A DNA stretch of 64,000 nucleotides, taken from NCBI RefSeq assembly GCF_032302195.1, contig NZ_CP135275.1, forward strand, positions 4,774,001-4,838,000. Reading direction: 5' to 3'. Source of the stretch: Paenibacillus sp. MMS20-IR301. Lineage in GTDB: Bacteria; Bacillota; Bacilli; Paenibacillales; Paenibacillaceae. The position numbers and the translations under genes are program-made. Shown here piece after piece: positions 47,564 through 56,765 of this stretch. The notes under the pieces are model-generated. The model worked only from the letters and a program-made list of their open reading frames with translations. It had not been told where the DNA came from and did not search any database. Within the stretch, counting starts at the first letter, position 1. Each line of letters opens with the position of its first letter.

Positions 47564-47689
47564 ATGGACACTCATGAGTTCGTAGCGAAATTCCAGGAGA
47601 ATCAGCGCAAAGCATTGAAAAACAGAAGCCGCGGCAAAGGAACACCGGGAGCGCGGCTCGCGAATAAGCAGCATAGCTCCAATAAATAA
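47564..47689 (+). CDS. Small basic DUF4023-like protein (41 residues)
   Basis: A 41-residue protein, MDTHEFVAKFQENQRKALKN and then a basic tail (RSRGKGTPGARLANKQHSSNK). The ATG at 47564 is preceded by a very strong AAGGAGG; the longer frame from 47507 lacks one. The HEFV...NQ.KA.KN...GKG.PG..L.NKQH pattern matches the DUF4023 family of tiny Bacillales proteins of unknown role. It is transcribed away from the rRNA operon and followed by a strong terminator. Confidence 0.78.
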   Translation: MDTHEFVAKFQENQRKALKNRSRGKGTPGARLANKQHSSNK

Positions 47690-47729
47690 CCCGCTCAGCA
47701 GATCGGGAGCCGCAAGCGAGCTGCTGGCA

Positions 47730-47789
47730 AAAAGGGATGCCCCGCGAGTACCGGTCGAGCCGGCAGCACGGGGCATCCCTTTTCTTTTA
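47730..47789 (+). terminator. Strong terminator after the DUF4023-like gene
   Basis: AAAAGGGATGCCCCG and CGGGGCATCCCTTTT form a perfect 15-bp stem with a GC-rich 24-base loop, then CTTTTAA. The A run on the other side makes it usable on the minus strand too, for the gene ending at 47861. Confidence 0.88.
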
Positions 47790-47860
47790 ACAACTTAAAC
47801 TTTATAAATATGCTTCTGAAGAATTATCTGTCTATTTCATCTATATAGAAGCAGTAGTGA

Positions 47861-48580
47861 TTATTTGCTCAATTTTGCTACACTTACAGCGACTTTCTCA
47901 ATCTGAGCTTTGCTGAGCGATTTGTCCGGCGAACTGATAGTAACAAAACGGTCAGCCAGCGCAAAGGTCAGCATAGCGGTATCCGAAGGGGTATACCATT
48001 TCGCTTCAGTTCCATTAGAAAGCTTGACTGTAGTACCGTCATAATCGTAAGAGTAGTCACGCGGAGATACATTTACACGCATTTTTTTGAACAGGAAGCT
48101 TACGCCGTCTTCACCGCCCGCTACCTTCTGGAAAGCATCGCCGCTAATCATCTGTGCCGGAGCGTACGCCGTTTCGAAGCCCTGGAAGTTAGCGAAAGCC
48201 TTGGTGATCTCTTGTTTCTGTGCCGCACTGTATGTTACCGGGGCCAGCGTAATCGCTGAGCCATTATCAGGTGTAGCCGTTCCGGAGCCGCTGCCCAGAA
48301 CAACCTGGTTCGTGGAAGCATTGAACGTTACAGGTACCTTAAGTGCATCCGCCAATACCCGGACCGGAAGGTAAGTTGTATCATTGTAAGTAATGGGGGC
48401 GAGTGTCTTACCGTTGTTATCTACTGGAGTAAAGGCCGCTCCGTTTACTGTGAAGCCGATGCTGTGGTTAAGATAGGCACTGATCTTCTGCAGGTTCGTT
48501 CCTGCGTATACACCCGCTGTACCTGAAACAGCCATCCCGAATACCATTGTTGCTATGATCATTTTTTTGCTTTTCATCAT
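47861..48580 (-). CDS. Exported stalk-domain protein (copper amine oxidase N-terminal domain)
   Basis: A 239-residue secreted protein. ATGATG at 48580/48577 follows AAGGGAG; a signal peptide (MMKSKKMIIATMVFGMAVSG) ends near VYA. The stalk (Cu_amine_oxidN1) domain spans about 35-95, FTVNGAAFTPVDNNGKTLAP then ITYNDTTYLPVRVLADALKV and ASTNQVVLGSG. After a linker comes an unfamiliar domain (ITKAFANFQGFETAYAPAQM, VNVSPRDYSYDYDGTTVKLS, TFALADRFVTISSPDKS). Stalk domains are common in Paenibacillus cell-surface proteins; no catalytic function is implied. Confidence 0.88.
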   Translation of the reverse strand: MMKSKKMIIATMVFGMAVSGTAGVYAGTNLQKISAYLNHSIGFTVNGAAFTPVDNNGKTLAPITYNDTTYLPVRVLADALKVPVTFNASTNQVVLGSGSGTATPDNGSAITLAPVTYSAAQKQEITKAFANFQGFETAYAPAQMISGDAFQKVAGGEDGVSFLFKKMRVNVSPRDYSYDYDGTTVKLSNGTEAKWYTPSDTAMLTFALADRFVTISSPDKSLSKAQIEKVAVSVAKLSK

Positions 48581-48698
48581 TATCGTCTCCCTTGAGTATG
48601 ATTGTTTGTGTTGTCCCCTGCTATAGATTCATTTAACCATTAACTTGTTTCTAACTTGTATCCGGATTGTAAAGAAGTAATTCAGAGCAGCTTAGATA

Positions 48699-49238
48699 TC
48701 ATACACCGCCCCGCACCGCCACTTGATACACTTCCGTATACAGAATATCTCTGAACTTCCGGAATTCCTGCAGTGTAGCCATCCGGGGATAAGTCATGAT
48801 GCGCAGCGGCAAATCCTCCTGTCCCGCACGCAGCGGCGGCTGCACATAAGAATAGGGATTCAGATGAAAGCCCAGCCGCTCATAAAATCCGATTCTGCGC
48901 CTCTCCAGCTCTCCGTCCGGCGGTTCCACCTCCAGCAGCACCGGCTTGTCCGAACACTGAAGATAACTGTTCATCAGCTTGTTGCCGATCCCGCTGCCGC
49001 GTATCTCCGGGTTAACGGCAATATGTTCTATAAACCGTAGCGCGGGAAATTCCCAAGCGGCTAAAAAAGCAAGCGTCCTGCCCTCAGCATCCTTCTCGGT
49101 GTACACCCGGTAGTTCGGATTACTCAGCAATGCCTGCTGCCCGCTATAGGTTCTAATTTCACTCACCGGAAAAGAAGCTTCCATAATAGCAAAAATCTCA
49201 TTAAAGTTCATTCCGCTAATTAGCGATTGCTTGTCCAT
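48699..49238 (-). CDS. GNAT-family N-acetyltransferase
   Basis: A 179-residue acetyltransferase. The core reads VYTEKDAEGRTLAFLAAWEF, LRFIEHIAVNPEIRGSGIGNKLMNSYL with the acetyl-CoA pyrophosphate loop RGSGIGNK (about residues 81-88), and YERLGFHLNPYSYVQPPL, the usual end of GNAT domains. The acceptor substrate is unknown. A strong ribosome site is not obvious; the ATG at 49238 is the longest form. The gene stands alone. Confidence 0.9.
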   Translation of the reverse strand: MDKQSLISGMNFNEIFAIMEASFPVSEIRTYSGQQALLSNPNYRVYTEKDAEGRTLAFLAAWEFPALRFIEHIAVNPEIRGSGIGNKLMNSYLQCSDKPVLLEVEPPDGELERRRIGFYERLGFHLNPYSYVQPPLRAGQEDLPLRIMTYPRMATLQEFRKFRDILYTEVYQVAVRGGV

Positions 49239-49385
49239 TCTCTGTTGCCTGCTTTCTGTTGATTAGATTGAATTACTGCGTACAGGCTGGCGCCTTATAA
49301 AGTGAGTATCCTGCTATTATTTTACCCGTAACTGCAGCAAGAATAACTTCACCCGGTAACCCGCACCATTCCATATTCCTTCTAT

Positions 49386-49408
49386 AAAAAAAGATGCCCG
49401 AAGGCATC
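49386..49408 (-). terminator. Intrinsic terminator of the chemoreceptor gene
   Basis: On the minus strand GATGCC, tetraloop TTCG and GGCATC, followed by TTTTTTT. A UUCG tetraloop makes this a compact, strong terminator, 42 bases after the stop at 49450. Confidence 0.9.
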
Positions 49409-49449
49409 CGCTGATTAGCTGATATTATATCTATAGGATAAGTCCCGGA

Positions 49450-50286
49450 TTATTCCAGATTCGACAGATCATTTGCTGTACTGGCCACATGCTCAAAGGC
49501 ACGGCTCAGCTCCTGCATGGATTGCCCCTGATGCTGCGAGAAGGCCATAATCTGCTGGATGGACTGGTCCATTTGCAGAATGGCCTGCTTCATTCCGGCC
49601 AGTTGGCCGTGAATGTTCTTGACCAGAGCGTGGCTGTCGTTAGCCAGCTTGCGGATCTCAGTAGCCACTACACCGAAGCCGCGGCCCTGCTCTCCGGCTC
49701 TCGCTGCCTCAATTGCCGCATTCAGTCCCAGCATATGCGACTGGTCGGCAATCCGCTTGACGGCGGACAGAATCTCAAAGCTGCTCTCGATATCCTGCAC
49801 CATCGAATTCGAGCTGCTGACCAGCCCGTCCAGCCGCTCGGTTATTCCCAGCGAGGACCGGGTAACCTCTTCAGAGGTAGCTGTCATCTCTTGCACCAGG
49901 GAAGATAGCTCCTGCGCCCCGTCTTGAAGACTGGCCGTCCTGTGATTGGAGACCATCGCTGAAATGACACCGATGATTTCTCCGTCATCCTGCGTAACCG
50001 GCACTGCTGTCGAAAGATACGCCATGCCGAAGGCTTCAGGGCCGCGCTCCTCATGCTGCACTTCTCCGGTCTCCAGTGCCGCATAAGATACCGTTCCTTT
50101 GAATTTCCCGATAGGCGCCCCCACCGGAACCTTAAGATCAATCTTCCGGCCGGGAAGATAGGCAAGTACCTTATCCGTATCAGCAAGCACGAGGGCAGCA
50201 TCCTCAGGGTACGTTTTTTGAATCACATCCAGCACGTTCTGCAATTGCACAAGCTTGTCATCCCGTTTATCCTCCAGCATAACCAT
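49450..50286 (-). CDS. Soluble methyl-accepting chemotaxis protein, YfmS-like
   Basis: A 278-residue receptor without membrane helices. The N-terminal ~110 residues ([68 protein letters not shown]) form a sensor domain of the kind seen in Bacillus YfmS (also soluble, ~286 residues). The rest is the MCP signalling coiled coil with the kinase-contact tip [20 protein letters not shown] near 190-210. Start chosen is the ATG at 50286. It may bind a cytosolic ligand or oxygen-like signal; that part is inference. Confidence 0.9.
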   Translation of the reverse strand: MVMLEDKRDDKLVQLQNVLDVIQKTYPEDAALVLADTDKVLAYLPGRKIDLKVPVGAPIGKFKGTVSYAALETGEVQHEERGPEAFGMAYLSTAVPVTQDDGEIIGVISAMVSNHRTASLQDGAQELSSLVQEMTATSEEVTRSSLGITERLDGLVSSSNSMVQDIESSFEILSAVKRIADQSHMLGLNAAIEAARAGEQGRGFGVVATEIRKLANDSHALVKNIHGQLAGMKQAILQMDQSIQQIMAFSQHQGQSMQELSRAFEHVASTANDLSNLE

Positions 50287-50557
50287 CAACCGCCTGTTCC
50301 ATATTTTTCAATAGACTGGTCTGATTATAACACTGATCATAACTAATGAAAGAGCAATTTGATTTTTCTGAAAAAAAATTCATTTTTTCTATTTCCAAAG
50401 TACCGCCTTCTGATCACATATAAAATTTCAGCTTTAGATCAAAGCTGTCACAGAACATTCTCCGGTGCCAAAAGTTCTATTTAGCATCTGGTCCTAGGAG
50501 AACGTGCTATACTGTAGGTAACAGATATATCAATACGTTAAGATAGGAGAGGTTCAT

Positions 50558-52150
50558 TTGGATAATCAACGCTGGATCGCACCTGAATTCTACAATCTCA
50601 CTTCGGAAATGGAGCGGCATCCTGAAGAGAAGATTGCCCTTAAATGGTTGCATGAGAATGGAACACTGGAGGAAATCACCTATGGAGCGCTTATGGCCCA
50701 GGCAAGCCGGCTGGCTGGCGGGCTGGCCGCTCTCGGACTAAAGCAAGGCGACCGGGTCCTGGTCATGGTGCCCCGCCGCATTATCGCCTATGCCATCTAT
50801 CTGGCCTGTCTGAAGCTGGGACTTGCCGTTATTCCGTCCTCTGAAATGCTGCGGGCCAAGGATTTGTCTTACCGGCTGCGTCATTCCGAGGCCCGGGCCG
50901 TTATTGTCTGGTCTGAGGTTACCGGTGAGGTGAATAAAATCGCTGAGGACCTGCCGTCTCTCGACTACCGCCTGTCTGTATCCGCCGGTGAAGCCGCGCC
51001 CGAAGCCGGCTGGGTAGACCTAGAAAGCCTGATGGAAGGCCAGCCGGAATCCTTCCCTGCCGTTGCAAGCCGCCGTGATGATATCGCCATTCTGGCTTAT
51101 ACTTCCGGCACTACCGGCAACCCGAAAGCCGTAGTGCATACTCATGGCTGGGGTTACGCCCACCTGCGGATCACCTCTTCCCTCTGGTTTGATATCCGGG
51201 AATCGGATATTGTCTGGGCTACAGCCGCACCGGGCTGGCAGAAATGGATCTGGAGCCCATTCCTGACCGTGCTGGGCAACGGAGCCACCGGCTTCGTCTA
51301 TAACGGCTCGTTCCACCCCGACCGCTACCTGCAGCTGCTGCAGGATGAGAAGATCCAGGTATTATGCTGCACTCCGACAGAATACCGCCTGATGGCCAAG
51401 ACTGAGGGGCTTGCGCAGTATGATCTGTCGAGCCTGCGCTGTGCGGTATCCGCCGGAGAGCCGCTGAACCAGGAGGTTATCCATACCTTCCAGCAGCACT
51501 TCGATATTACGATCCGTGACGGCTACGGACAAACCGAGAGCACCCTGATTATTGCAGCGCTGAAGGATGAGCCGATCCGTGTCGGTTCTATGGGCAAATC
51601 GATTGCTCCCGGCATTGTTGAGGTCATCGACGAGGAAGGTCATCCCCTCCCTGCAGGAGTGGTCGGGGATATCGCCGTACATTTGAGCATGCCGGCATTG
51701 TTCCAGAACTACTATAAAGACCCCGAGCGGAAAGCAAACGCCTCGCATGGCGAATACTTCGTCACCGGCGACCGGGCGCGCAAGGATGAGGACGGCTATT
51801 TCTGGTTCGAGGGGCGCGGTGATGATATCATCATCAGCTCCGGCTACACCATCGGACCCTTTGAAGTGGAAGAAGCTTTAACGAAGCATCATCTGGTTAA
51901 AGAATGTGCAGTGGTAGCAAGTCCTGATGAGATCCGCGGCTCAGTCGTCAAAGCGTTCATCGTGCTTAAAGACGGCCACGCCGGTACACCGGAGTTGACC
52001 AAAGAGCTGCAGGCCCATGTTAAGGAGCAGACCGCCCCTTACAAGTATCCGCGCAAGATTGAATACATTACCGACCTGCCGAAAACGACTTCCGGCAAGA
52101 TCCGCCGGATTGAGCTGCGTGAGCAGGAGAAAAAGGCTGCGCAGGAGTAA
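50558..52150 (+). CDS. Medium-chain acyl-CoA synthetase (MACS family, AMP-forming)
   Basis: A 530-residue adenylating enzyme that joins a fatty or aromatic acid to CoA using ATP. The start is a TTG at 50558 behind AGGAGAGG. Motifs are the P-loop-like ILAYTSGTTGNPKAVVHTHG (about residues 178-197), the W-rich ATAAPGWQKWIWSPF of MACS enzymes, the adenylate site DGYGQTES near 326, GEYFVTGDRARKDEDGYFWFEGRGDD and the C-terminal catalytic lysine in TTSGKIRRIELR. It resembles Bacillus YtcI. It stands alone with a convergent terminator. Confidence 0.93.
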   Translation: MDNQRWIAPEFYNLTSEMERHPEEKIALKWLHENGTLEEITYGALMAQASRLAGGLAALGLKQGDRVLVMVPRRIIAYAIYLACLKLGLAVIPSSEMLRAKDLSYRLRHSEARAVIVWSEVTGEVNKIAEDLPSLDYRLSVSAGEAAPEAGWVDLESLMEGQPESFPAVASRRDDIAILAYTSGTTGNPKAVVHTHGWGYAHLRITSSLWFDIRESDIVWATAAPGWQKWIWSPFLTVLGNGATGFVYNGSFHPDRYLQLLQDEKIQVLCCTPTEYRLMAKTEGLAQYDLSSLRCAVSAGEPLNQEVIHTFQQHFDITIRDGYGQTESTLIIAALKDEPIRVGSMGKSIAPGIVEVIDEEGHPLPAGVVGDIAVHLSMPALFQNYYKDPERKANASHGEYFVTGDRARKDEDGYFWFEGRGDDIIISSGYTIGPFEVEEALTKHHLVKECAVVASPDEIRGSVVKAFIVLKDGHAGTPELTKELQAHVKEQTAPYKYPRKIEYITDLPKTTSGKIRRIELREQEKKAAQE

Positions 52151-52177
52151 ATTCTGCCGGCTCACTCCGGAAACAAT

Positions 52178-52221
52178 AAAAGCCCCGTTACCCTGCAGTG
52201 ATGCAGGTAACGGGGCTTTTT
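52178..52221. terminator. Bidirectional terminator
   Basis: AAAAGCCCCGTTACC, CTGCAGTGATGCAG and GGTAACGGGGCTTTTT form a perfect 14-15-bp stem plus an inner TGCA pairing. A and T runs on both sides serve the plus-strand synthetase gene and the minus-strand protease gene that converge here. Confidence 0.92.
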
Positions 52222-52222
52222 A

Positions 52223-53077
52223 CTATCGGGACTTAGGATTCCTGGCTATCAATAGCAAAGCAGCAGACAGAATAATAAGAATAAGTGTAGTAACCAGACT
52301 GCCCTCCAGGCCAAATTCCCCCCCGGTCAGCAGTTCATTACCGCTTAAGGAGACCGAATACAGGCCCCTGGGCGTATTACCGCTGACCGCAACGCCGTAT
52401 ATGTAGCCTTGAAACAGATTCCAGGAAAGATGCAGGGCAATTGCCGCATACAGTTTGCCTGTCCGCAGCGTCACCTGCGAGAAGATCAGGGCAATGATCA
52501 TAATGTTCAGCGCACTGATCCAGCTGTATCCGGGATTGGCCGCATGGGCAAGCGAGAACAGGATAGAGGTGATGCCCACCGCCGCCGGAACACCGATTCT
52601 TGAAGACAGCAGATGCTGAAGATACCCTCTGAATAACACCTCTTCACAAATTCCGGCCAGCAGCACTGTAACCACGATATCCGCCGCATCCAGCCCCCCG
52701 AATGAAGGGCGCAGCCATTCGCTATGAAAGGAAGCATTCCCCATCCCCCACAATACCAGCACAATAGAGGTTAACAGCAGCGCGCCGCCGGCAAATCCGG
52801 CAGCAAACTGTTTGCCGTCAGGCCTGGACAGTCCGATATCAGACAACGGGCGCTTATGAATGACCTTTACCGTAAAACAAACAACGGCAAATGAATAGAG
52901 GCCTGTAGATTTGAATACGCGCACCCAGCCGTCAGGATCGAATAACCCTCTTGAACCAACCCGCAGTGATAAGCCAAAAGAGACCACTGCCATAAGGGTG
53001 ATGATAGCCGCAACCACCGCCATAATCTCCCAGACTGCCCTCAGCCGCCCTTCCCGGTTTCTGAACAGGATTTGCAT
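52223..53077 (-). CDS. CPBP-family intramembrane glutamic protease (CAAX-like)
   Basis: A 284-residue membrane protein with about eight hydrophobic segments. The family motifs are present: EEVLFRGYL (EExxxR) near residue 144, then FSLAHAANPGYSW with a catalytic His near 178, and HLSWNLFQGYIYG near 220. Such proteases act within the membrane, in Gram-positives often in bacteriocin immunity or envelope stress. No peptide gene is next to it. Its stop lies in the shared terminator. Confidence 0.9.
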   Translation of the reverse strand: MQILFRNREGRLRAVWEIMAVVAAIITLMAVVSFGLSLRVGSRGLFDPDGWVRVFKSTGLYSFAVVCFTVKVIHKRPLSDIGLSRPDGKQFAAGFAGGALLLTSIVLVLWGMGNASFHSEWLRPSFGGLDAADIVVTVLLAGICEEVLFRGYLQHLLSSRIGVPAAVGITSILFSLAHAANPGYSWISALNIMIIALIFSQVTLRTGKLYAAIALHLSWNLFQGYIYGVAVSGNTPRGLYSVSLSGNELLTGGEFGLEGSLVTTLILIILSAALLLIARNPKSR

Positions 53078-53156
53078 GTCGAAAACTCCCCTTCCTTTGT
53101 TTCATGTAACCGTTAGACGGCCATGAAGGGGAGATTCCCTGCACTATCATTTGAAC

Positions 53157-53729
53157 TTACTCCGACCAATAGTTCGCACCCGGATTCAGTGACGCGCCTA
53201 CTTCGCCTTCCATAACCAGATCACAGTCGAGATAACCCTCTTCATCGAGGAAATACACTTCCTGCTTGTAGAACTCGCATAATGTCTCGAGGAATTTCTC
53301 CGGTGAATCGTACATAACTACCAGATCGCCGAAGTCATGCAGCAGATCACAAATCCGCTCCGCCCCGTCCTCTGACTGATAGTAGCAGATGAAATCACTG
53401 CCATAGTTGGTCAGGAGCGGAAAAATCGTACCGCCGCCGGTATAGCCTTTTTCCTGCAATATACCTGCCAGCACCTGCACCTCCCGGGCGTATTCATCAA
53501 TATGAATCAGCCGGTAGCCGGGAATAAATTCAATCAGGCTGGGCTCTTCTTCTTCACTGCTGGTGCCCAGAACGTTATTATAAACTGCTTGCAGAAGTGC
53601 AGGCACTTCCGGCGTGAATACTGAAAGTACTGCACTTCCCTCAGCAGGAGCCTTGCCTAGACTGGCAATGTAGCCGGGCCGCAGCTGTGCGGATAAAGCT
53701 AAATATTGCTGAAAGGTATCGGTAAGCAT
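53157..53729 (-). CDS. SMI1/KNR4 (SUKH)-like protein
   Basis: A 190-residue acidic protein. The C-terminal half reads GGTIFPLLTNYGSDFICYYQ, ICDLLHDFGDLVVMYDSPEKF LETLCEFYKQEVYFLDEEG, a layout typical of SUKH-fold proteins (the F-P-L...G.D..CYY and final helix pattern). SUKH proteins often neutralise contact-dependent toxins or take part in cell-envelope signalling. No toxin gene is adjacent, so it may be an orphan immunity protein. Family placement is by pattern, not alignment. Confidence 0.65.
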   Translation of the reverse strand: MLTDTFQQYLALSAQLRPGYIASLGKAPAEGSAVLSVFTPEVPALLQAVYNNVLGTSSEEEEPSLIEFIPGYRLIHIDEYAREVQVLAGILQEKGYTGGGTIFPLLTNYGSDFICYYQSEDGAERICDLLHDFGDLVVMYDSPEKFLETLCEFYKQEVYFLDEEGYLDCDLVMEGEVGASLNPGANYWSE

Positions 53730-53752
53730 GAAATCATCCTTTTCTCTATTAA

Positions 53753-54700
53753 TTAATTATGAACTTCATCAGTCATTGCGTACACTTGGCGGCTTACGGC
53801 CTTAGCCTCTGCGAACATCGAGGAAATTACCTGCCGGACGGTCGTGATCTCATGTACCAGCCCGGCAATCTGGCCGGCCATCACCGAACCATTCTCCGTA
53901 TCGCCCTCCCGCACGGCGCGGCCCAGCGAACCCATTGCCAGCGCTTCGAGCTCCTCTCTGCTTGCCCCGCTATTCTCCAGCCGCATATATTCCAGCGTCA
54001 TCCGGTTCTTAATGCTGCGCACGGGAACTCCGAGCGAACGTCCGGTCACCAGTGTATCGCCATCCTGTGCTGCTACAACTGCCTGCTTAAACTGCTCATG
54101 CGCCGGACATTCTCCTGTCGCCAGGAACCGCGTGCCCACCTGCACACCCTTCGCGCCTAAAGCAAAAGCTGCTGCTGCCCCCCGTCCATCGGCAATCCCT
54201 CCGGCAGCAATAACCGGAATAGACACGGCATCCGCAACCTGCGGAATCAGCACCATCGTTGTCGTTTCTCCTACATGACCGCCAGCTTCCGTACCTTCAG
54301 CCACCACAGCGTCCACACCGAGTGCCTCCATCTTCAGGGCAATCTGTACTGAAGGCACTACAGGAATGACTATGATCCCGGCGGCTTTCCACATGGCAAC
54401 ATATTTTTTCGGCGAGCCTGCACCTGTTGTTACCACCTTAACTCCTTCATCCATCACCAGCTGCGCCAGCTCGTCCCGGTTCGGGGCCATCAGCATCAGA
54501 TTTACGCCGAACGGTTTGTCGGTCAGGCTCTGACATTTACGGATTTCTTCCCGCAGCTGCTCCGCGCTCATCCCGCCCGAAGCGATTACGCCAAGCCCTC
54601 CCGCATTCGATACCGCTGCCGCCAGGCCGGCGTAGGCAATCTGCGCCATGGCTCCTTGGATAATTGGATAGGTAATTCCCAGCATTCCGGCAATACTCAC
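53753..54700 (-). CDS. fabK: Enoyl-ACP reductase II (FabK) / nitronate monooxygenase family
   Basis: A 315-residue flavoprotein of TIM-barrel form. It starts at a GTG behind GGGGG at 54700. The sequence follows pneumococcal FabK closely: ITYPIIQGAMAQIAYAGLAA, SNAGGLGVIASG, SLTDKPFGVNLMLMAP, GVKVVTTGAGSPKKYV, AAGIIVIPVVPSV, AVVAEGTEAGGHVG, IPVIAAGGIADGRGAAAAFA LGAKGVQVGTRFLAT, and NGSVMAGQIAGL near the end. The expected reaction is FMN- and NADH-dependent reduction of trans-2-enoyl-ACP. Nitronate monooxygenases share the fold, so an oxidase role is possible but less likely. Confidence 0.88.
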   Translation of the reverse strand: MSIAGMLGITYPIIQGAMAQIAYAGLAAAVSNAGGLGVIASGGMSAEQLREEIRKCQSLTDKPFGVNLMLMAPNRDELAQLVMDEGVKVVTTGAGSPKKYVAMWKAAGIIVIPVVPSVQIALKMEALGVDAVVAEGTEAGGHVGETTTMVLIPQVADAVSIPVIAAGGIADGRGAAAAFALGAKGVQVGTRFLATGECPAHEQFKQAVVAAQDGDTLVTGRSLGVPVRSIKNRMTLEYMRLENSGASREELEALAMGSLGRAVREGDTENGSVMAGQIAGLVHEITTVRQVISSMFAEAKAVSRQVYAMTDEVHN

Positions 54701-54752
54701 AGTGTTTCCCCCCTAGACTCATAGGATTCCGGTTACAAATTTCATGCTAATT

Positions 54753-54793
54753 AAAAAAGCGGACCGATAAGGTGATTCCCCATCGCTCCGCTT
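54753..54793 (-). terminator. Intrinsic terminator of the HEAT-repeat gene
   Basis: On the minus strand AAGCGGAGCGATGGGG and CCTTATCGGTCCGCTT form an interrupted stem, followed by TTTTT. It lies just after the stop at 54806 and before fabK. Confidence 0.82.
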
Positions 54794-54805
54794 GCTGTGC
54801 CCTAA

Positions 54806-55255
54806 TTATTTGGCGGCCGATGCCCACAACTTCTCCAGCCACGCATCGAAATTCTCGCCCTTCTCACCTTCGTAGGCGTCATAGACGTCAATTCTCATCT
54901 TCTTCAGCTTCTCCTTGAACTCCTCATAAGAATGGTCGCGCGGAAGACTCTTCTTAATGCGCAGCACAATCTTGGATATGCCCCGGAACAGCTCCGCTTT
55001 GTTCTTCGACGGAACCTTTACATCCTCACCGAATGCAATCAGCTTGTTGTAGGCAGCTTCTTGGACGGTATATACAGGATCACTGACCATCAGGCGGTTC
55101 AGGATATCAATAATTTGCTTATGGTTATAGCGGCCCAGCTCTTCGACTGCCTCAAGACGCGCTCTCCAATCGGCTGAGCGGCCGGCGGCTTTCTTCAGCT
55201 CTTCATAATTCTCGGGCAGCTCTTGGATTACTTCTTCATTATTCAAACGATACAA
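54806..55255 (-). CDS. HEAT-repeat domain protein
   Basis: A 149-residue soluble helical protein. The first half holds two to three HEAT-like repeats (DWRARLEAVEELGRYNHKQI IDILNRLMVSDPVYTVQEAAYNKLIAFG). The second half is a basic then acidic tail (LRIKKSLPRDHSYEEFKEKL KKMRIDVYDAYEGEKGENFD AWLEKLW). Such repeats usually bind other proteins. No partner can be named. Confidence 0.8.
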   Translation of the reverse strand: MYRLNNEEVIQELPENYEELKKAAGRSADWRARLEAVEELGRYNHKQIIDILNRLMVSDPVYTVQEAAYNKLIAFGEDVKVPSKNKAELFRGISKIVLRIKKSLPRDHSYEEFKEKLKKMRIDVYDAYEGEKGENFDAWLEKLWASAAK

Positions 55256-55356
55256 TCCCCTTCTTGGTTAAATCTTATATAGTGCATTCTACCGTACTGT
55301 ACTGCCTGATTCAATCTTTTATACAAACATTAATAGGATTCAGGAGTATCAGGCAA

Positions 55357-56616
55357 TTATGGCGAATCTCCATTCAGACTGCCCGGAGAGGATTCAGCAG
55401 CAGCTGCAGCCGGATTGCCTGCCGAGATCAGAACCTTGTTGCCGAGGAGGAAAAATCCCTGAACGAACATCAGCAGCCCGGTGATCATCAGCAGCCATTC
55501 AATCCGGACCATATCTGCCAGCGGCCCGAAGACCAGCATGCCGAGCGGCATCATAGAGCTGGAGATCATACCCAGTACGCCAAAAACCCGGCCCAGATAA
55601 TCAGGTTCTACCTTTTCCTGAAGCAGCACTGTTGACGGAGTATTGAAGAAAGGCAGCGCAAGCCCCACGACTGCCATCACGCCGAGATAGATCCAGAAGA
55701 CCGGAATTAACCCAAGCGCAAAAGTGCAAAGTCCCACAGCGAATGCCGACATGGTCATCGTGTGCACGCGGTTGCGGAAGCCCGGCCAAGCTGCCATCAG
55801 CAGCCCGCCCAGCATCATCCCGATCGAGAAGGTAATCTCAATGGCGGTTAACCGCCAGATATCCTCCCCGAAGGTCCGGGTCACCTGCAGCGGGGTCAGA
55901 AAGGATACCGGGGCGGCAAGCACAAAGAAGAAGGCGCAAAAGATGAAAAAGCTCTTAATATAGGCATGCTGCCGGATATAATCAAAGCCGAGGCGCATAT
56001 CGGCAAAGTAGCTGATGGCCTGCTTCGCACCAGCCTTCGCATGCAGCGGCACCTGCACGAACAGGAACAGGGTTGCAACAGCTATAGCGGCAGTGATCAC
56101 ATCAATGAAGAAAATCGCTTCAATACTCGCCATGCTCAGCAGCGCTCCGCTCAGCATTGGCGACAGCAGCATCACCATAGCCTGAATACTGCCGTTGATT
56201 CCGCCGATCCGGGTCAGCTTGTCTTCAGGCACCAGCTGCGGCAGCATGGCCGCCACGGCAGGCGTCTGTACCCCGCCTCCCAGGGAACGAATGGCCGATA
56301 CCACAAACAGCAGCCACATCGAGTCGTATCCGAGCAGGAATAATATAGCCATAATTAACGTAGAAACTGCGATAAGCGAATCGGAAATCACAATCAGCCA
56401 TTTGCGGCTGTAACGGTCAGCCCAGACACCGGCAAAGGGCGACAGCAGAAACATCGGCACAAATCCGCAGATGATCGAGATCGTCATCATCACTCCGGAC
56501 TGTGTATTCAGGGTGATATGCCACAGAATCGCATACTGGACCAGTGAAGACCCGAAAAGCGAAATCGTCTGGCTTGTCAGAAACAGTACAATGTTCTTTT
56601 TCCAGTCAGTGTTCAT
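55357..56616 (-). CDS. MFS transporter, MefA-like efflux type
   Basis: A 419-residue twelve-helix transporter. The ATG at 56616 is preceded by AGGAGG; a longer reading from 56658 has none. The first loop FLLSPFAGVWADRYSRKWLI (GxxADRxxRR motif) and the start NIVLFLTSQTISLFGSSLVQ YAILWHIT are typical of the macrolide-efflux-like (Mef/NreB-type) branch. The C-terminal tail is Ala/Ser-rich. Drug or metal efflux is likely; the substrate is not readable. It diverges from an oxidoreductase gene with which it shares about 150 bases of promoter region. Confidence 0.88.
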   Translation of the reverse strand: MNTDWKKNIVLFLTSQTISLFGSSLVQYAILWHITLNTQSGVMMTISIICGFVPMFLLSPFAGVWADRYSRKWLIVISDSLIAVSTLIMAILFLLGYDSMWLLFVVSAIRSLGGGVQTPAVAAMLPQLVPEDKLTRIGGINGSIQAMVMLLSPMLSGALLSMASIEAIFFIDVITAAIAVATLFLFVQVPLHAKAGAKQAISYFADMRLGFDYIRQHAYIKSFFIFCAFFFVLAAPVSFLTPLQVTRTFGEDIWRLTAIEITFSIGMMLGGLLMAAWPGFRNRVHTMTMSAFAVGLCTFALGLIPVFWIYLGVMAVVGLALPFFNTPSTVLLQEKVEPDYLGRVFGVLGMISSSMMPLGMLVFGPLADMVRIEWLLMITGLLMFVQGFFLLGNKVLISAGNPAAAAAESSPGSLNGDSP

Positions 56617-56765
56617 TGTCAGGGGATTCCTCCTCTTTCTTAGCACTTTCGCGTACATATTCTAGCATAGTTTGCGCTGCTCGGGACAATGGATTTGGAA
56701 TATCAGACACTGTAAAGTATAGTATGGACAAACTGCGCAGCGCGCAGTACTAGGAGGTATACTGC

